Shown here one piece after another: positions 31,178 through 44,924 of a DNA stretch of 64,000 bases. A program made the translations under genes and the position numbers. Each line of letters opens with the position of its first letter. The first letter of the stretch is position 1. The notes under the pieces are model-generated. The model worked only from the letters and a program-made list of their open reading frames with translations, was not told the origin of the DNA and ran no database searches. Origin of the DNA: Silurus meridionalis (Eukaryota; Chordata; Actinopteri; Siluriformes; Siluridae); contig NC_060896.1 in assembly GCF_014805685.1 (NCBI RefSeq), positions 13,596,889-13,660,888 on the forward strand, read 5' to 3'.

Positions 31178-31903
31178 CAGAAAAAAAGGGGAGGTTGAAG
31201 TCAAGTGGCTGAAATAAAACACTCAGCTGAACTATATATCTGTTCTGCTGACTAACACCTAATCTCCATTTACACACACACAAACACACACACACACACA
31301 TTTGCACAAATTTACATGCACAGCAAAGGCTACAATTAGAATTACTTACCATAAAGCTATGTCACCTATTTTTGGGACTCAATGTGATTTCACTATAATT
31401 ACTGACCCAAATATTTCATCATGCATTCAGAATATCTTTGCCATTAAATGAGTAAGAGTCTTAAAAAATATATATTCACATGTGTGTGTATCATGTTCTT
31501 TCATTTATATGAATCCACAGTGAGTGAATACATTTTATCATATATAATAGCATCTTTTTGTGCATGTGGGTCAACCCAAAATCCATCACTGCAGTCTCCA
31601 TTTTTCAAGCGTGTGTATGAGTGTGCGTGTGGGTGGGTGGGTGTAAAAGATTAGACTGAACAGAATGCTGACACACACACACCCTGCCAAGGCCAATCCC
31701 ATCTCCTAGTCGGTCTCGGAACAAAAACCCACACACAACACAACACATCATGTAACACACTGAATCGACTTCACACTTCAGGAAATTATGCTTTTTCTTT
31801 CCAGATGAAGACATGGCACTTAACAAGGCTGTTATGGTTGGAAAATAGTGTGTCCACACTTACGTGTGTGTTTTATTGTATATTGCTATTGAATGTGCAT
31901 ACA

Positions 31904-31948
<45 letters not shown>

Positions 31949-33584
31949 CTTTCCATTTTCTCTTTCTCCATTTTCCTGCATCTCTTATTACAGTTGCTTT
32001 GGCAGGCTGGCTGTGGGTAATGGACGCCAAGCTGTCAGGGAAATTTGTAGCTGTCTGCTATACAGGAGTTCTCCATTCCAATCAGTAGCTGTCAGCCCAG
32101 GTCAGGGCGGATATTAATGGCGGCCGCTAACCACCTCGCAAATTCTCCACACTATTTGGGAGCAGTTATGACGTAAAGGGGGCACTGTTCATAGTGTACA
32201 CTCCTTGACTGACGGTGAGCGGGATCAGGTATCTTTCAACAATAGAGGCAAGCTCTATGCCACCATGCATAGCTTCCTTTCTAAACCAGGATTAGCACCA
32301 GAGCAATGGTGTTTACAGGTGAATTGTCATAATTTTACACAGAATGCCTATAACAGGGGAATAGAATCATAAATAAAGCATCCCTGGCTGGAAAAGAGTA
32401 GGCTGAGCTAATAGAAATGTTTCCCCAGAGCCAGAAATGTGCCTCTGACAGAAAGAGCATGTGTGGGCTAGCTAGGGAGCACTGACATGTTTGACCAATA
32501 AATCCTCCAGGTCATGGATGGATAGGAAGGATGGAGATATCATTGTTTTACTCACGACTGGGACTATTGCCTTCTGATTGGTCTGCAGTTCTCCCACACC
32601 TCATTTCTTATATACATTTTGTACAAGATCTGCAACCATTTGGGAAGAGAGTGTTGTATTATAGATCAGTCAGAACTAATTACAGGCTCACCTACTTAAG
32701 CCCCCTCCTGAAACCAATAAATCAAAATTAGAGTTTGGTATAATGTGTAATTCTTCTCTATTTTTTTTTTTTCACCTTGACAAGCCTTTTGCCGCTGGCT
32801 GATCTGCTGTGCTGCTCCCGTACTTTACTTTTTGTTCCACTTTATCTTTTATCTCTCATCATTCAGTCATCACTTTTCCCCCACCACCTCCCAGCCTTAC
32901 AATACAATTAAGAGCACTGCCAGCAGACATCCCACATTCCTGACCCGAGCAGGCACTTATTATGCTCTTAAGAGGTGTAACAAGCCCTTGTCTGCAGATT
33001 TATTCCCTTAACTGGCTCTGGGAGGCCGCCAGGAAAGATGCCTGTCACTTTCACTCTGCCAGTCAGAATTCACTGTGGGCTAGTTCTCTAAAACAACCCA
33101 AATTGGCTTTAAACCAGTAATTGCTCTGGTTATGCTCAGAGGCGCTACTCATACAAGCTTAATCAAAACTAATCCTTCCTGACGCTGAAACACAAAAGCG
33201 TGTATACTGTTATGCTATAAAAAGGGTGGAACTTTTAATCTCGTTGATGAAAACTTCAATGTTACATGTGTGTTAAATGTGTAGATCTGCTTCCCGGCAC
33301 ATACCTAACCACAGAGTACAACAAGACATGATGGCGCCTGTTGTTATTTGCATGTCTTGTGATAATAGCTGAGGACTATTGTCATTGCTTTGTGATGGGG
33401 GAGAGACAGAAGCTAAAGTGGCATTTATGAGAAACCCTGGTATGCGGTAAGGCAAGTTAGATGTAAAGTGTTCTCACAGGGGCATAAGTGCAAGGTAGAG
33501 AAGTAGAGCCACCTAGCCTGCAGGCATCCAACGCCCTGTCACACACCCAAATACGTGTGCAGCAACACACTTGTACCTTCAGCT

Positions 33585-33587
<3 letters not shown>
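31178..33587. other. Non-coding sequence with one TG repeat
   Basis: No gene is recognised. A TG tract lies at 31906-31947. Blocks 32030-32260 and 32980-33200 are GC-richer, non-repetitive and look potentially constrained (for example GGCGGATATTAATGGCGGCC near 32105 and CAGTAATTGCTCTGG near 33115). Confidence 0.4.
31906..31947. repeat. (TG)n microsatellite
   Basis: About 21 TG units. Confidence 0.95.

Positions 33588-33632
<45 letters not shown>
33588..33632. repeat. (CA)n microsatellite
   Basis: About 22 CA units followed by CATACATACA. Confidence 0.95.
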
Positions 33633-33636
<4 letters not shown>

Positions 33637-34231
33637 TACACATCAGATGCCAAAAATGTGTGTCTGGTTGGCTCTATTTTAAAAACAGCCGAATCACAGC
33701 AGTGTAAAACAAGTCAGTATGATAACAAAGAGTATGACTTTTCAAAAGAGAGGACTTTGTGACTGATGTATGTCAGTGTGGTGTATAACAGCGATTTGGC
33801 TTCAGCTTCAAGTGGGCTCTTTTGCTTCTCTGTCTGAGCTGCCTCGTTCAGACCGAGCCTACTCCTAGGACTACGGACACACACATTTAACAACACCTGG
33901 AGATGCCTGTGTTCCAGGAAGTAGAGTGGGAGCTCATTGGTGTCTGTATAAAGTCACAAACTCCTGATAGCTTTGTTTGACTCAATCGCAAGTGTAACAG
34001 TGCCAGAACTAGTCAAGCACTCCTGTTAGCTTTAGACAATGAGAATAGTATTTCTCATTAAAAAAGGTAAAGATATTTTGTTGAGTCCTCTCTGTTCTCG
34101 TAACTTACTCTTACTCTCGTAACAAAAATCATAACATGAATGAGTAGTATAATAAGCAGTTATTTAATCTATACCATGCCAAGGGCATCAGTCTGTTTTT
34201 TTTCCTTGACTTGTGCTTGTGTTTGTGTTTG
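33633..34231. other. Non-coding sequence, nothing recognised
   Basis: No exon, RNA gene or transposon end is visible between two CA/TG repeats. Confidence 0.45.
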
Positions 34232-34237
34232 TGTTGT

Positions 34238-34325
<88 letters not shown>
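34232..34325. repeat. (TG)n microsatellite
   Basis: About 43 TG units, one of the longest pure TG tracts in the window. Confidence 0.97.
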
Positions 34326-34328
<3 letters not shown>

Positions 34329-34467
34329 ACATGACAGAACAGAGCACAATGATGGGCCCAGTTATGCCACCACATCATTAAAGAAGTATGTAATCTCAGA
34401 TTTCATCACAGAAACTATCACTCTAACCTTAGGTGAGCTACTCACACCTGTTTCTCAACCTACAAAG

Positions 34468-34528
<61 letters not shown>
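34468..34528. repeat. (CA)n microsatellite
   Basis: About 30 CA units with one GC interruption, only about 140 bp from the preceding TG tract and in the opposite sense. Confidence 0.96.
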
Positions 34529-34529
<1 letters not shown>

Positions 34530-37500
34530 GTCTCTGTAAATCACCTCTTCAAAGCCTTCATTTGTTCATGGCATTAAGTGTTGACAGTTGCCTCGGGTGT
34601 AAGCAGTCAGCTGTCATAATAAGGTCAATAAACACTCGCTTTAGCATGACTACTATTTGTGGGTTCAAAAGCGAACATGATTGTTAGGTGGGAAAGCCAC
34701 ACCCATGTTTCTTTTATTTAGGGACTTCTTGTGTATAGCTGATAGAGCTCTGATTCAGACTTATCCTCATTTCAAACCTGGCCCTTTTGTAACGAGGAAG
34801 CGAACAAAACTATTATAGTTCCTGTTTGTTTAGCATAATAAATGGCCTTTGTATGGCTCTCATTACCCATTAATATTTCCTGTACCACAGCTTTGGTTTG
34901 CTACTAAACCACAAGAATTCTAATACCTACTGGGGAATGATAAATGTATCACATACTTTTTAATGGGAAGTTCTCTATGGCTGAGAATCCCCCACACACA
35001 AACGCAAAACACAATATTTTCATTTGCCATCATACTGACTATATTAAAGAAACAGATATTGCTTTATTTCATACAGCCACTGTCAAGATAGACATTAAGC
35101 ATGGATTGTATCTACTGCGACACAAGTAGCATAAAAAATTATTTACCAACTATATTTTCTCTAAATATTCAATTTAAGAAAGGGCAGGGAAAGGAAATGT
35201 TAAAAGATATGGGCCAATTTCAGAAGCAATATGAAAATCACCTCCTCCAGCCCATGCATGATTAACAAGGAGTAATATCACGCTTCAAGGTCTAGCCACC
35301 TTCTGACAATTACACCTTTTCCCTAGTGCTCTCGTTTGAAAGAAATCAATTTGGGCATGCCTTCATGAACTCCTGTTTCATATTTCATATCACATTTTTA
35401 TGCACATTACTGGGTAGATTTGTGAAATAGAATTTTTTCTGGCAAAACAATTAACCTGTGGCCAATATCAGTACTGCAGTATGCAGTAGATTAAAAACTT
35501 AATTGAAAAACTGCTTCATTGTACAAGAGTTCATTGTACAAGAGAATGTCCATGGTGTATTGTTTTAAATCTCATAATCATACATTTTTGCTAAAATGTA
35601 AAACTGTAGGCAGTGTTGCAGCATTCTGTTTCAGTGCTTACATATGGTACATGATATCACTGAGTAAGCTATGGCCCAAACAGGACCAGTTGACAAACAG
35701 CATACAGGCATTTTCCTGCTGAGATCTGTGGGCAAATCTGATCACACTCATCAAGCACTGAACACCTCTATAGGACATTGGAGGGTCAAGCAGTGGGTGT
35801 TGAAGTATGTGTTGAAAGCTGCGAGTCCTCCAAAGAATTCGAACTCTAAGGGTTAGTTTGACAGCAGCAAGGAAGTGGAACGGATTCAGCTCCCTTGGCT
35901 CGTGTTCAGCACGTGGAATGCCGCCTGTGTAAATCCAGCCCTGTTTTTCTCTTTCCTCAGCTTTGAAGAGAGAAAGAGGCCTATAATTCTTCGGGTTTGG
36001 CCTACCACACACTTTGCCAACCCCACATCCTGTGTGTGAGACCTGCTCTGTTGGTCAAATCGGTTTACTTTACTCACTATAGCCTCTTTAAACTTAAATT
36101 ACAGCGCAGAATGTTATTGCAATGTCATTATTCGTCGCAATAATTTGTCCGTTGAGTTGCTGTGTGTAAGCACTCAGTTAATTTGTTATTCAGATGCTTT
36201 AACAGCTGTTTGGGAGGCTGTTATTTTTGGTGTGTCGCCATGCTAGTGAATGAGTTTAGAGCATAAAAGGACCTTTCACCTGTTACTGAGACTGGGCTGT
36301 TATGGTCTCACAGCTAAAACACTTAAAGATTTAAAAAGGGACTGCATGAGTCATTTTATGGAAGCTAGAAAACATTATTCTTCCACAGAATTATTATTAT
36401 ACTGTGTACAGATTTAAATCTCTGTCATCTGGACGACATATAAAAATTGGTGCTTTTAATCAACTTGATTTAGATGAATGGGTAAATAAAATAAAATCAA
36501 TCCTCAACATGTGAGGATTTAACATCAGTGTTCACACCATTTGCAAATTTTCACATTGTTTAGCCAATCAAAACTTAACTAAGCAAAAAAATAATAATAA
36601 CTTCTGTGCTTTTAAATGTTCTTTTAGCTATCTGTATAAAATATAGATACAAAATCCAACAAAATCTGGACCCATCATTGAAATAACAACAATAAATTAT
36701 CTTTTTAAAGATTTGTTGTCATTGCCTACCCATGTCCATGCATATGTTTAACTTTACCTGGCTTAGATGTTTATTTTATACTGTATGTTTTATTCAGCTC
36801 TCACCTTTAGCAACAGGTATCACCAAATAGTTTCACAGTATTTCAACCTGCTACATAAATTTGTCCCTTATCTATTAAGTGTCCAAGGTTATTGGTGTGT
36901 ATGTAAAGTTCACAATTAGTGAAAGTGAGCTATGACTCTATATAGCACAGCGCTGCTGAATTTGTAAAAGTTGTTGAACAACTATATATAATTCTGTCTG
37001 TATCACTGATGCACTCTTTCCAATACATATTGCTACTGTAATTGTAATAATTTATAATAATCTATGGCTAATAATAAATGGTTTTTTTTGTCATTTTATC
37101 ATGAATATAAAAATAATATGATCAAAAGTCCTGTAGGTAGACATTTATTTAACATTTATGAACTATAATTCAGCAACAGTCAGCAATAAGAACTTTTTTT
37201 TGCCTATGTGTGTTTATGTACTTGCAAACAGGAAGTATAATGTGGAAAATAATCTTTAGGAGTGTGGTATCACACCACCCTGTCCTTGATGATTTTCCTA
37301 TAACAGCATGCCCCAACATGTTTCATTGGTTATTTAAAGCTTGGGTACACAATCCAATTCTTTATGCTCTGTGACCTAGCTGCGGTCATGCAGAGACAGA
37401 GGTGTTTCTTTGTTTAAACAGCACAGTCATAAAAAAAAATGTTCCTACCACCCTAACCCCAGGGCCAAGTTAACTCAAATACTGTATTCTTAACAGTATA

Positions 37501-38979
37501 ATAATTCTTTCCAATTAAATAACCACATTTGGGGCTATGCTGCTAGCATCTTACATAGTTAGCAGCACTAGAGATTGTGGAAATAGATGACTGTGATAGC
37601 TGGTGAAGCATCCCTGGATCAGATCATGGAGAGGGAGAGGGAACAATACAGCACATTAGAGAGGCAGCCAGCTAACACAAAGTGGAAGGGGAAAATGAAA
37701 GAGTTCTAATTAGCATTCATTAACAGCAAGGAGGAAAGAGTGATTATGGTGTTTAAGGAGTGCATTAGTTAATGCTCCCTTTTTTCACGTCAGCAGATCG
37801 GAATTGGAGCATTGCTTTTCCACATCAAAAGGTGTTTGTGTTGTGCTGACACTGTTGGCTTGGGGGTATAGTGGGAGGATGTTTTCATTGGTAATCAAAA
37901 AAGATGTTTGCTCTTCTGTTATTTTGTTGTTTAAATATAGCACAAACCTGTTAGCTTGATGCGGGAGGTTTGAGCCTGACGCTCACCTCAGATGTTAAGC
38001 TTACTGATTCATATCAGAAACCTGAGCCACACACAAAAGCAGGAAAAGGCAAGAGAGAACAATGGCCGTCAGTGATGCTAACGACTCTCGTGCAAGTTTG
38101 TTTTGAAATTTGAACTAGCATTGTATATTCTAATGATATGGTTCAAATTCAGTATATTTTCATATAGACAGGACCATTGTTAAAATTACCCACTAAGATA
38201 AGTTCATCAACACAAATTGTTCACGGATGCCCTGAAGCAAGAAAAAATATTTTCTTTTACTGGCATGTTGACAGCGTCCCAGGGCTTTGAGGAAATTGCG
38301 ACAGGGGTATATAATACTGAGTGAACTCTGGTTCCAGACAGTCAATATTAGTCTGTTTGTTTGCCAGGAAGGCCTATAGATTAAAAAGAACAGGTTAGCA
38401 AGCCTCGTCTAAACAGTCTGCTACTGTCATCAAGTAGTCAATCTTTGTCCTTTATTCACATTCTGTAATGAGATGTAAGTCAAACATTAGTCACCCTTCT
38501 GTTGTTATTAAGGTACTCAAGCCACACAATGGCTTCTATGGAGCATTATGATTCACACTAAAAGCCTTCAGTGTTTGCAGGGGGTCACGTGACGCCATGC
38601 TGATACTCTCAAATCAACTGTTTGTACAGCTTTCTGTATATAAAGCAGCCGTGATTGGGGAGTGGATGTGCTGATATGAATGTGCAGGTGGGGTTGGGTG
38701 TGGGACCATGAATTATTCGCTGCTCCAAAGGCAGAGGGAAAAAGTCCTTGGGTCACCAGACTGTTGCCTCTTATACAACCCTGGGAAAATATAGACTTGA
38801 TAATCCCAGGGATTGTCATGAATAAACATTTCACTTTAAGGCAGGTAATCACTGATATTTCCAAGAAAATGTGCAAGTGTAAAGGATCTCGCTATAGCTT
38901 GACATGATTACAGCTGCTTGTTGCCAAGGATTTTGGAGACACTTTAAGAGAACTCCTTTTTTCGCTTACACACACGCAC
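34529..38979. other. Long non-coding stretch
   Basis: No gene or transposon is recognised. A 16-bp direct repeat (TTCATTGTACAAGAG) occurs at about 35516-35545. The sequence is AT-rich apart from short neutral blocks near 37600-37800 and 38560-38780. Confidence 0.4.
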
Positions 38980-38980
38980 G

Positions 38981-39033
<53 letters not shown>
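38980..39033. repeat. (CA)n microsatellite
   Basis: About 26 CA units preceded by CACGCACGAG. Confidence 0.96.
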
Positions 39034-39037
<4 letters not shown>

Positions 39038-39716
39038 CACTCTCTTCCCCCACCATCCCCCTATCCTAACCCCAGTCTGTGTACTCTGCTAATATTGACT
39101 CTCCTGGCTAACACTGCCGCTATTGAGCCAAGCCTTTCACACTAACGTTTGACTAGCATTAGTACATCATTGAGATAACAGGTTGAGGCGAGCAGCAGGC
39201 TATATTGAAGCCTCAAAACAACTCAAGGCCAAGTTGTCAGCTAATGACGAGACCTGCAGGGAAATGGAAGCACCTATAAGTTTTACCCTTACAATCCCAG
39301 CCACAACCCCACCATCACCCCGCCATATTTTCCATATTATAGTGCTTGTGTTTTCTTCCCCATGCTTCAATGCTTCCTTTCAGCTGTGGATTTTGGCAGC
39401 GAAATATGACGTGCAGACTTAGCTGTGTTCTGACAAGAAAATAGGCCATTTTGTGGGGCATTTACCTCCAGCCATCAAGCATGCACAGGGCCTTGCAGTA
39501 TGGCTCAGTGAGCTGCTCACTTCCAACAGCAAAAGGGGAAAAGAGGTGAGAAACCGCACGTGGCAGATTACCAAGGAGAAACAAAAAAAGACAGAGAGAA
39601 GTGCTGCCATCTGCTGGTCATCAACTGGTCTTGTACTAAAACAAGCCTATTTTTTAACCCCTACAGGATTGCTCATCTTTGTGGACTAAACCACAGGTTC
39701 TCTGATCATGTCTGCA

Positions 39717-39895
39717 GTGGCATGGTGGTGCAGTGGGTACTATTGTAACCTTATAGCATCAGGTTCCCCGGTTTGATCGTGTACTTGGGTTACTGCCTTT
39801 GTGGAGTTTTGTCTAAAAGACCGGTTCAATGGCTATGCTAACTTGCCACTGTTGTAAATGTGTGTGCATGATGCCCTGTGATAGACAGTAATTGT
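39717..39895 (+). mobile_element. Diverged tRNA-derived SINE
   Basis: The head GGCATGGTGGTGCAGTGGGT and a degenerate B-box-like CCCCGGTTTGATC are followed by the body segments GCCTTTGTGGAGTTTTGTC and GCCCTGTGATAGACAG, which match the order in a very common fish tRNA-SINE (head, then GTGTGGAGTTTG, then CCCTGTGATGGAC). The central part is deleted. Confidence 0.55.
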
Positions 39896-40350
39896 CTAGC
39901 TATATATGTAATCTAAACAAGATATCAGTAAGGAGTCAGTTTTGAGATTGTATTTTGATCCAACCTTTAAGGTCTTGCCTAATGATAATTGAATTGAATA
40001 ATTACTGTAGTAATTACAATGCTGAACAAAAATATTTACATGCACATTCAATAAATATGGCCGACACCCTTATTAGCTGGAACAAATTACCGTCTTTTAT
40101 TGTTTTTGAGGCATGTTCCTTTTGTTAATATGTAACAAGCTAGGTGGAAGGAACACCATTTCATACTTTAACATCTTGCAATTCCATCTGGACTGCAGCT
40201 AATTGGAACAGTCTGAGCTCTGTAAATATTATATAGAGAACAAAGAATCGGCTGAAGAGTTATCTATCAAGGAATGGCCGACTCAGTCAATGGACCTAAA
40301 CTTATTTAAACTAACTGTTCATGAGGATTTTTTTATTAAAATTATATATA

Positions 40351-40728
40351 CAGAGATGACAAAAGTACACACATCCTTCACTCAAGTAGAAGTACAGATA
40401 CGTTTTATATGTATGTATATGTATATTTTATATGTTTTAAAAGACTTTGAGTTATGACTTTCAAATGTTGTTACTTAATGAATGTATCGAGGCTGAACAT
40501 CCACCATATAGAACACAAGCAGAGAAAAGCTTGTTGCCCTCTGCCTTGCTCGTTGTTAGCTTTATAGACTAGCTTACATCTGTGGTGCATGAGATCCAGA
40601 AAATAATACACCAATAGTAGGATAAAAGAGCAGTGCAATGACAAGATATAGGTTGATGGGCTGAAAACGTCACGCAATGAGAAGAAAATAAAAAGTATCA
40701 TGTCACCAAATAGATTGAAACTAAAATC
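40351..40728. mobile_element. Old interspersed repeat (copy 2)
   Basis: This copy of the repeat seen at 22290-25714 lacks the nested insertions: CAGAGATGACAAAAGTACAC at the left, then CTCAAGTAGAAGTACAGATAC, then CAAATGTTGTTA and AGGCTGAACATCCACCA, ending near CACCAAATAGATT. It provides the empty-site reference for the L2 insertion in copy 1. No coding capacity is seen. Confidence 0.62.
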
Positions 40729-41721
40729 AATGAGCATGTATTTATATATATATACAAATTTTAAATACATGAGTCTGTCTTATGTCCTAAGAGATATTTT
40801 CTTGCTTTTTAACTCCTCTTGTGCATTATCATGACAAACTAGTATCACTGCACCCTTCTAAGAATCTCCCTGTCACATCAGCAAACACAAAAGCTTCAGA
40901 GCTCTGACCAAACAAGCTCAATCAGAAGGAGACTTCTCTGAGCAATGTTAGCTGAGCAAATCCAGCCCAAATACACAATACACAGACACACAAGGCTTCA
41001 AAGAATGAGTTTACCTCTTCCTAACCTCTGATGCATTGTGTATTGATCTTATATAAAGACGGGGCACACCTTGACATACTCATATGGATTAGTAAGGCCT
41101 AGACCTGAAGCGGACACTTATATGTCATCATAAATCCTCTCCTTTTCTGTAACGCTGATTTCTGTTTTTTTTTTTTCTTCTTAATAAATATTAATCCTAC
41201 TCCTAAATACAATTCAGTAAATAATGTGAAACTAACAGGAAAGATATAGTTTGTGTGAAATGCTAAATATTATTTAATATTTTTTCCAGTAACAGTAATT
41301 GTCAATATAATTTACCAGTTTTTCCATAAACAAAATGACACTTTTTTCTAACCTGGTACATAGAAATGGTGCAAATGTACTGTCACTGAGCAATATATCC
41401 TGACCTGCGGATAACCTTTACCTGTAATTAACAGATCTAATCAAATTGTGCATTTTAAAGAAGGCTTCCTGAGAAATGCTCTAATTAAAAATGCTAACTT
41501 TGTTTCTAAGCAACAACACACAATATTGCATAAACATCAAGAGACTAATAATTGCTCACCAGATGTGCTGGATAGCTTATACAGAAGTGATATACCTGTG
41601 GTTAGATAATTGACTCAGTTCTTGCATTTTCTCCCTCTTAATGTTGGATACATCTTTGTTGGTGAGAAAGGTCAGAGTTTTAAGCTGCCAAGGTTAATAC
41701 AATATAAGATTTCAGTTAAAA
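40729..41721. other. AT-rich non-coding sequence
   Basis: Nothing recognisable; AT-rich with a poly-T run near 41166-41175. Confidence 0.45.
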
Positions 41722-41821
41722 TAACTGAAATAATCACTCTTTACAACCATATTAATCAGAAAAGCATCTTGTAACTGAAATAATCACTCTTTACAACCAT
41801 ATTAATCAGAAAAGCATCTTG
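41722..41821. repeat. Perfect 50-bp tandem duplication
   Basis: The 50-bp unit beginning TAACTGAAATAATCACTCTT occurs twice back to back with no mismatch (41722-41771 and 41772-41821). Confidence 0.97.
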
Positions 41822-41947
41822 TAAAACACAATACAATTAAACCTTGAGCAGAACCAGAAATCAACAAAAGCAAAGGTTCCACTCACTCTAGTCATAAACA
41901 CCAACCTCAACAATGATGTATTATAATAAATGGACATTCTGTGTCAT

Positions 41948-42188
41948 TCAGATGAGAATGGGTTATGTTTGGAATCTGGTTCTTTTTCAAGTTTCTTCCT
42001 CACACCATCTAAGAGAGTTTTTTCCTTGCCACTGTCACCACTGCCTGCTCACCAGAGATAACTTATTGGGACTGCTTTATGATGTTTAAAATGTATATTT
42101 GTACTCTATTTATTACTGAAAAGCTGCTTTTGGGATCATGTCCATTGTTAAAAGTGCTATACAGATTAAACCGAATTGTATTTAATTG
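41948..42188 (+). mobile_element. L2-clade LINE 3' end fragment
   Basis: The stretch follows the order of the L2 3' UTR in copies A and B: GATGAGAATGGGTTATG, a TTTCTTCCTCACACCATCT segment, TTTTTCCTTGCCACTGTC, then AAAAGCTGCTTTTGGGATCA and TTAAAAGTGCTATACAGATT. It ends in a degraded TTAATTGAAATTGAA tail. It is clearly older than copies A and B. Confidence 0.75.
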
Positions 42189-42234
42189 AAATTGAATCCG
42201 ATGCTCAAGAGTTAAAGATAGGAAAGAGCCCAGA

Positions 42235-42620
42235 TGATGTTCAACTGTCCAGTGTTGGTAAACCTGTGCTTAGTGTAACCTAAGATTACTGTTCTTGGCT
42301 GACTGTTTTCTGCTGCTGTAGTAAAAGCCTCATAGTTTGAATTGTTTTGCATTCTGAGATGCTTTTAAAAATTCCAGGAGATCAGCAGTTTCTGAAATAT
42401 TTAAATCAGTCTGTCTGGCACCAATAACCATCCCATTTTCAAAGTCACCTAAATCACATTTCTATCCATTTTAATATTTAATGTGAAATGAACCTCTTGA
42501 CCTGTATTTGAATAATTGTATGCATTGCACTGCTGACACATTATTGGCTGACTGGTTAATTGTATGAATAAACAGGTGTGCCGGTGTTCTTTTTAAAATG
42601 GCCGTGGGATTTATATTTTT
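42235..42620 (+). mobile_element. Mariner-type (ISRm11-like) transposon relic
   Basis: Diverged blocks in the order CTGTTCTTGGCTGACTG, CATTCTGAGATGCTTTTA, CCAGGAGATCAGCAGTTTC, GTCTGGCACCAATAACCATC, TGCATTGCACTGCTGACAC and GGTGTTCTTTTTAAAATGGC match a well-known fish element whose ends read GGTGTTCCTAATAAAGTGGC. In the reverse direction this once encoded a DDE transposase N-terminus. It is heavily mutated and non-functional. Confidence 0.65.
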
Positions 42621-42736
42621 TTAGAGGTATTATGACTTTTGTATTATAGTATTCACATAGTCCACTGCAACAGTAACACAGTAAAAGCAAAAGCTTTTAG
42701 TAAATATTGGGAACACATAAGTACATACTCATGGAT

Positions 42737-42838
42737 GTTTCACAGACAGTAAGCCAGTCCTGACAGTTTGTCAACACTCTTGTGGTCGTTCCACAGACAG
42801 TAACCCAGTCCTGACAGTTTGTCACCACTCTGAGGTCA
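42737..42838. repeat. Imperfect 51-bp tandem duplication
   Basis: Two copies of a 51-bp unit containing CACAGACAGTAAGCCAGTCC then TGACAGTTTGTCAACACTCT lie side by side with several mismatches. Confidence 0.9.
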
Positions 42839-44924
42839 CCTCTTGTTAATGTGTGGTCATGACATTTCCTGGGCTTCCAGAAACACTGGACAGCTAGATA
42901 TGCTTAGAGTCTGACTAAGACAAATGCCCAGGCAGGGAAGAAAAAGTGATTCCAGAAAAACAGTCCATTTCCCTGATTCTGAATCACACATTGTTTCAGA
43001 ATCAAGTGTGGTTTTATGCATGATTACATCACATCATTTTCCAGAAGATGTGCATGTAATTGCGCATTGAGTTATGGCACAAAAACAGCTTTGTGTCATC
43101 TAACTTTAATCATTACATGAACACCCTCAAGTTAACAAGCTGTGAGCAGTCAGTCATTAACTATTATATGTCTATTTGTATTTATGTGATAATAAATCTG
43201 TCCATATTTTGTTGGTTTAGGGGAAAAGAGCTGAATGTGGTGTTGGTATGCATGAGCAGCGAGAGACCCGCAGACAAGTGTGGCAGTGGGAAACAGCAAG
43301 ATGAGGGACCCCAGGGATCAGGCGGCATGAGATGCCCCGAATGACAACAGGACCGGCCTGTCAACATTCATCTGCATTTTAACCTCCCTTTGGAATGACA
43401 CGCTCACTGGCAGCACGCCTGATATATTGAGATGTAGTGCGAGAAACCCTGCTCTGGGCCTTCATTATCCAAGTACTGGGCTCTTGCACTATTTACCGAG
43501 TGGCCTGCTAATTGAGTTTTAATGTCAGAGAGTTCTCTCCAGGAAGCAAAGCACAGCTAGGTAGATGAGACTTTAAAGGGCAGCTATGGCCCACTAGACT
43601 GCTGTGAACCACAATGATGTGTGCCCGCCCAGAGGCGATAAAGGATAAAACACACACACAGACACATGCACACATTCCCAGTCTAGAACAACTTAAAAAT
43701 GGAAAAAACAACATACACTATTGAAGTCTCATGGTCCCAGTGCATAAATAAGTAAAAGAGTAACTCAGCATAGGCTGTTAAAACATGTACACTCGAACAG
43801 CATACAGTAATCTACTCTCCAAAGATATGCATAAATCATATGATCATAAAAACGTACAAACAGCAACAAACTTGCACACTAGAGATTTGTGCACTGACCT
43901 GAAAGATGCTAAAGCTTAAAGATGCCGTGTTTGCAAACTAATTTTACTTTTCATCAAAAACCAAGCCAGCTTCAAATATTTTTTTTGCAGTCATCAAATT
44001 GGAATGTGTGAAATGATTAGAGGCAAATTGAATATTGAATTAAATGCGTTAATAGGAAAAAAACAGACTAAGAGTGTGTGCTCTGATTGCCCTATAAGCC
44101 AAATAAACATGAAATTTGCATCTCAAATGATTTCAACATTCAGAGATAAAATACTTGGAAGCTCATTAGAACCCACTTTACTCCAAATTATTTTGCTAGT
44201 CTGTCCCCTTCTGCACATAAAGACAGACAGCCAGAGAAAACATTATTTTATTCATGAAATAGCAGATAAACCCATGGCAATCATTTATTTCACAAAAAGC
44301 CAGGTTGGTTAATTAACAGTGTGAATTCAAGCAGGAAGTTGTTATTCCATCCAACACAATTGCATTGATATGTATTGCACAGATTATAACCTCAGACAAA
44401 ATTACATATTTCTGGAATATAAATTTCCTTTGTTTTTGTTTTTTTTTGTTAAATAATTACAAAATTCATTGAAATAGCTCCCTCCTGTGCTATGATTTAA
44501 TTTTGCATAATCAGAAAATATTTATTCTGAATAGAGGTTGTAGAACATCTGCACTATGTCCATGTTTTTGTTGTTGTTGTTTTAGGTGCTAATCAATTTG
44601 TAGAATGAACATCATCCAACATGGATATACAAAAATGCACTGCCTTTCTTTATAACTCCAAATATATCCATTTATGTCACTATTTTTTATCTGTGTTCAG
44701 ATTTAATCCTGACATGGATTGAAACCAGAACATTTTGGTTTGTTAATTGTAATAATTATTTAAAACATAAATAAAAACTATTCTGTCTCTCTGCTTATAG
44801 GCCATGAGTGGGGCATTCCCTTAACTTCAACAACATGTTTATTAAGAAACATAATATAAACAATGGTGGAATAAAAACTGTTCTATGGTCAACCAACACA
44901 AGCAAGGTGACACATCAGTCAGTA
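42839..44924. other. Non-coding sequence, nothing recognised
   Basis: No exon or mobile element is identified. It is AT-rich; the short block 43230-43560 is GC-richer. Confidence 0.4.

Noticed and set aside
30828..31352. A 174-codon minus-strand open frame
   Set aside because: Low-complexity translation of the GA/TA/TG microsatellite cluster.
35638..36012. A 124-codon minus-strand open frame
   Set aside because: No family similarity recognised; composition looks like translated non-coding DNA.
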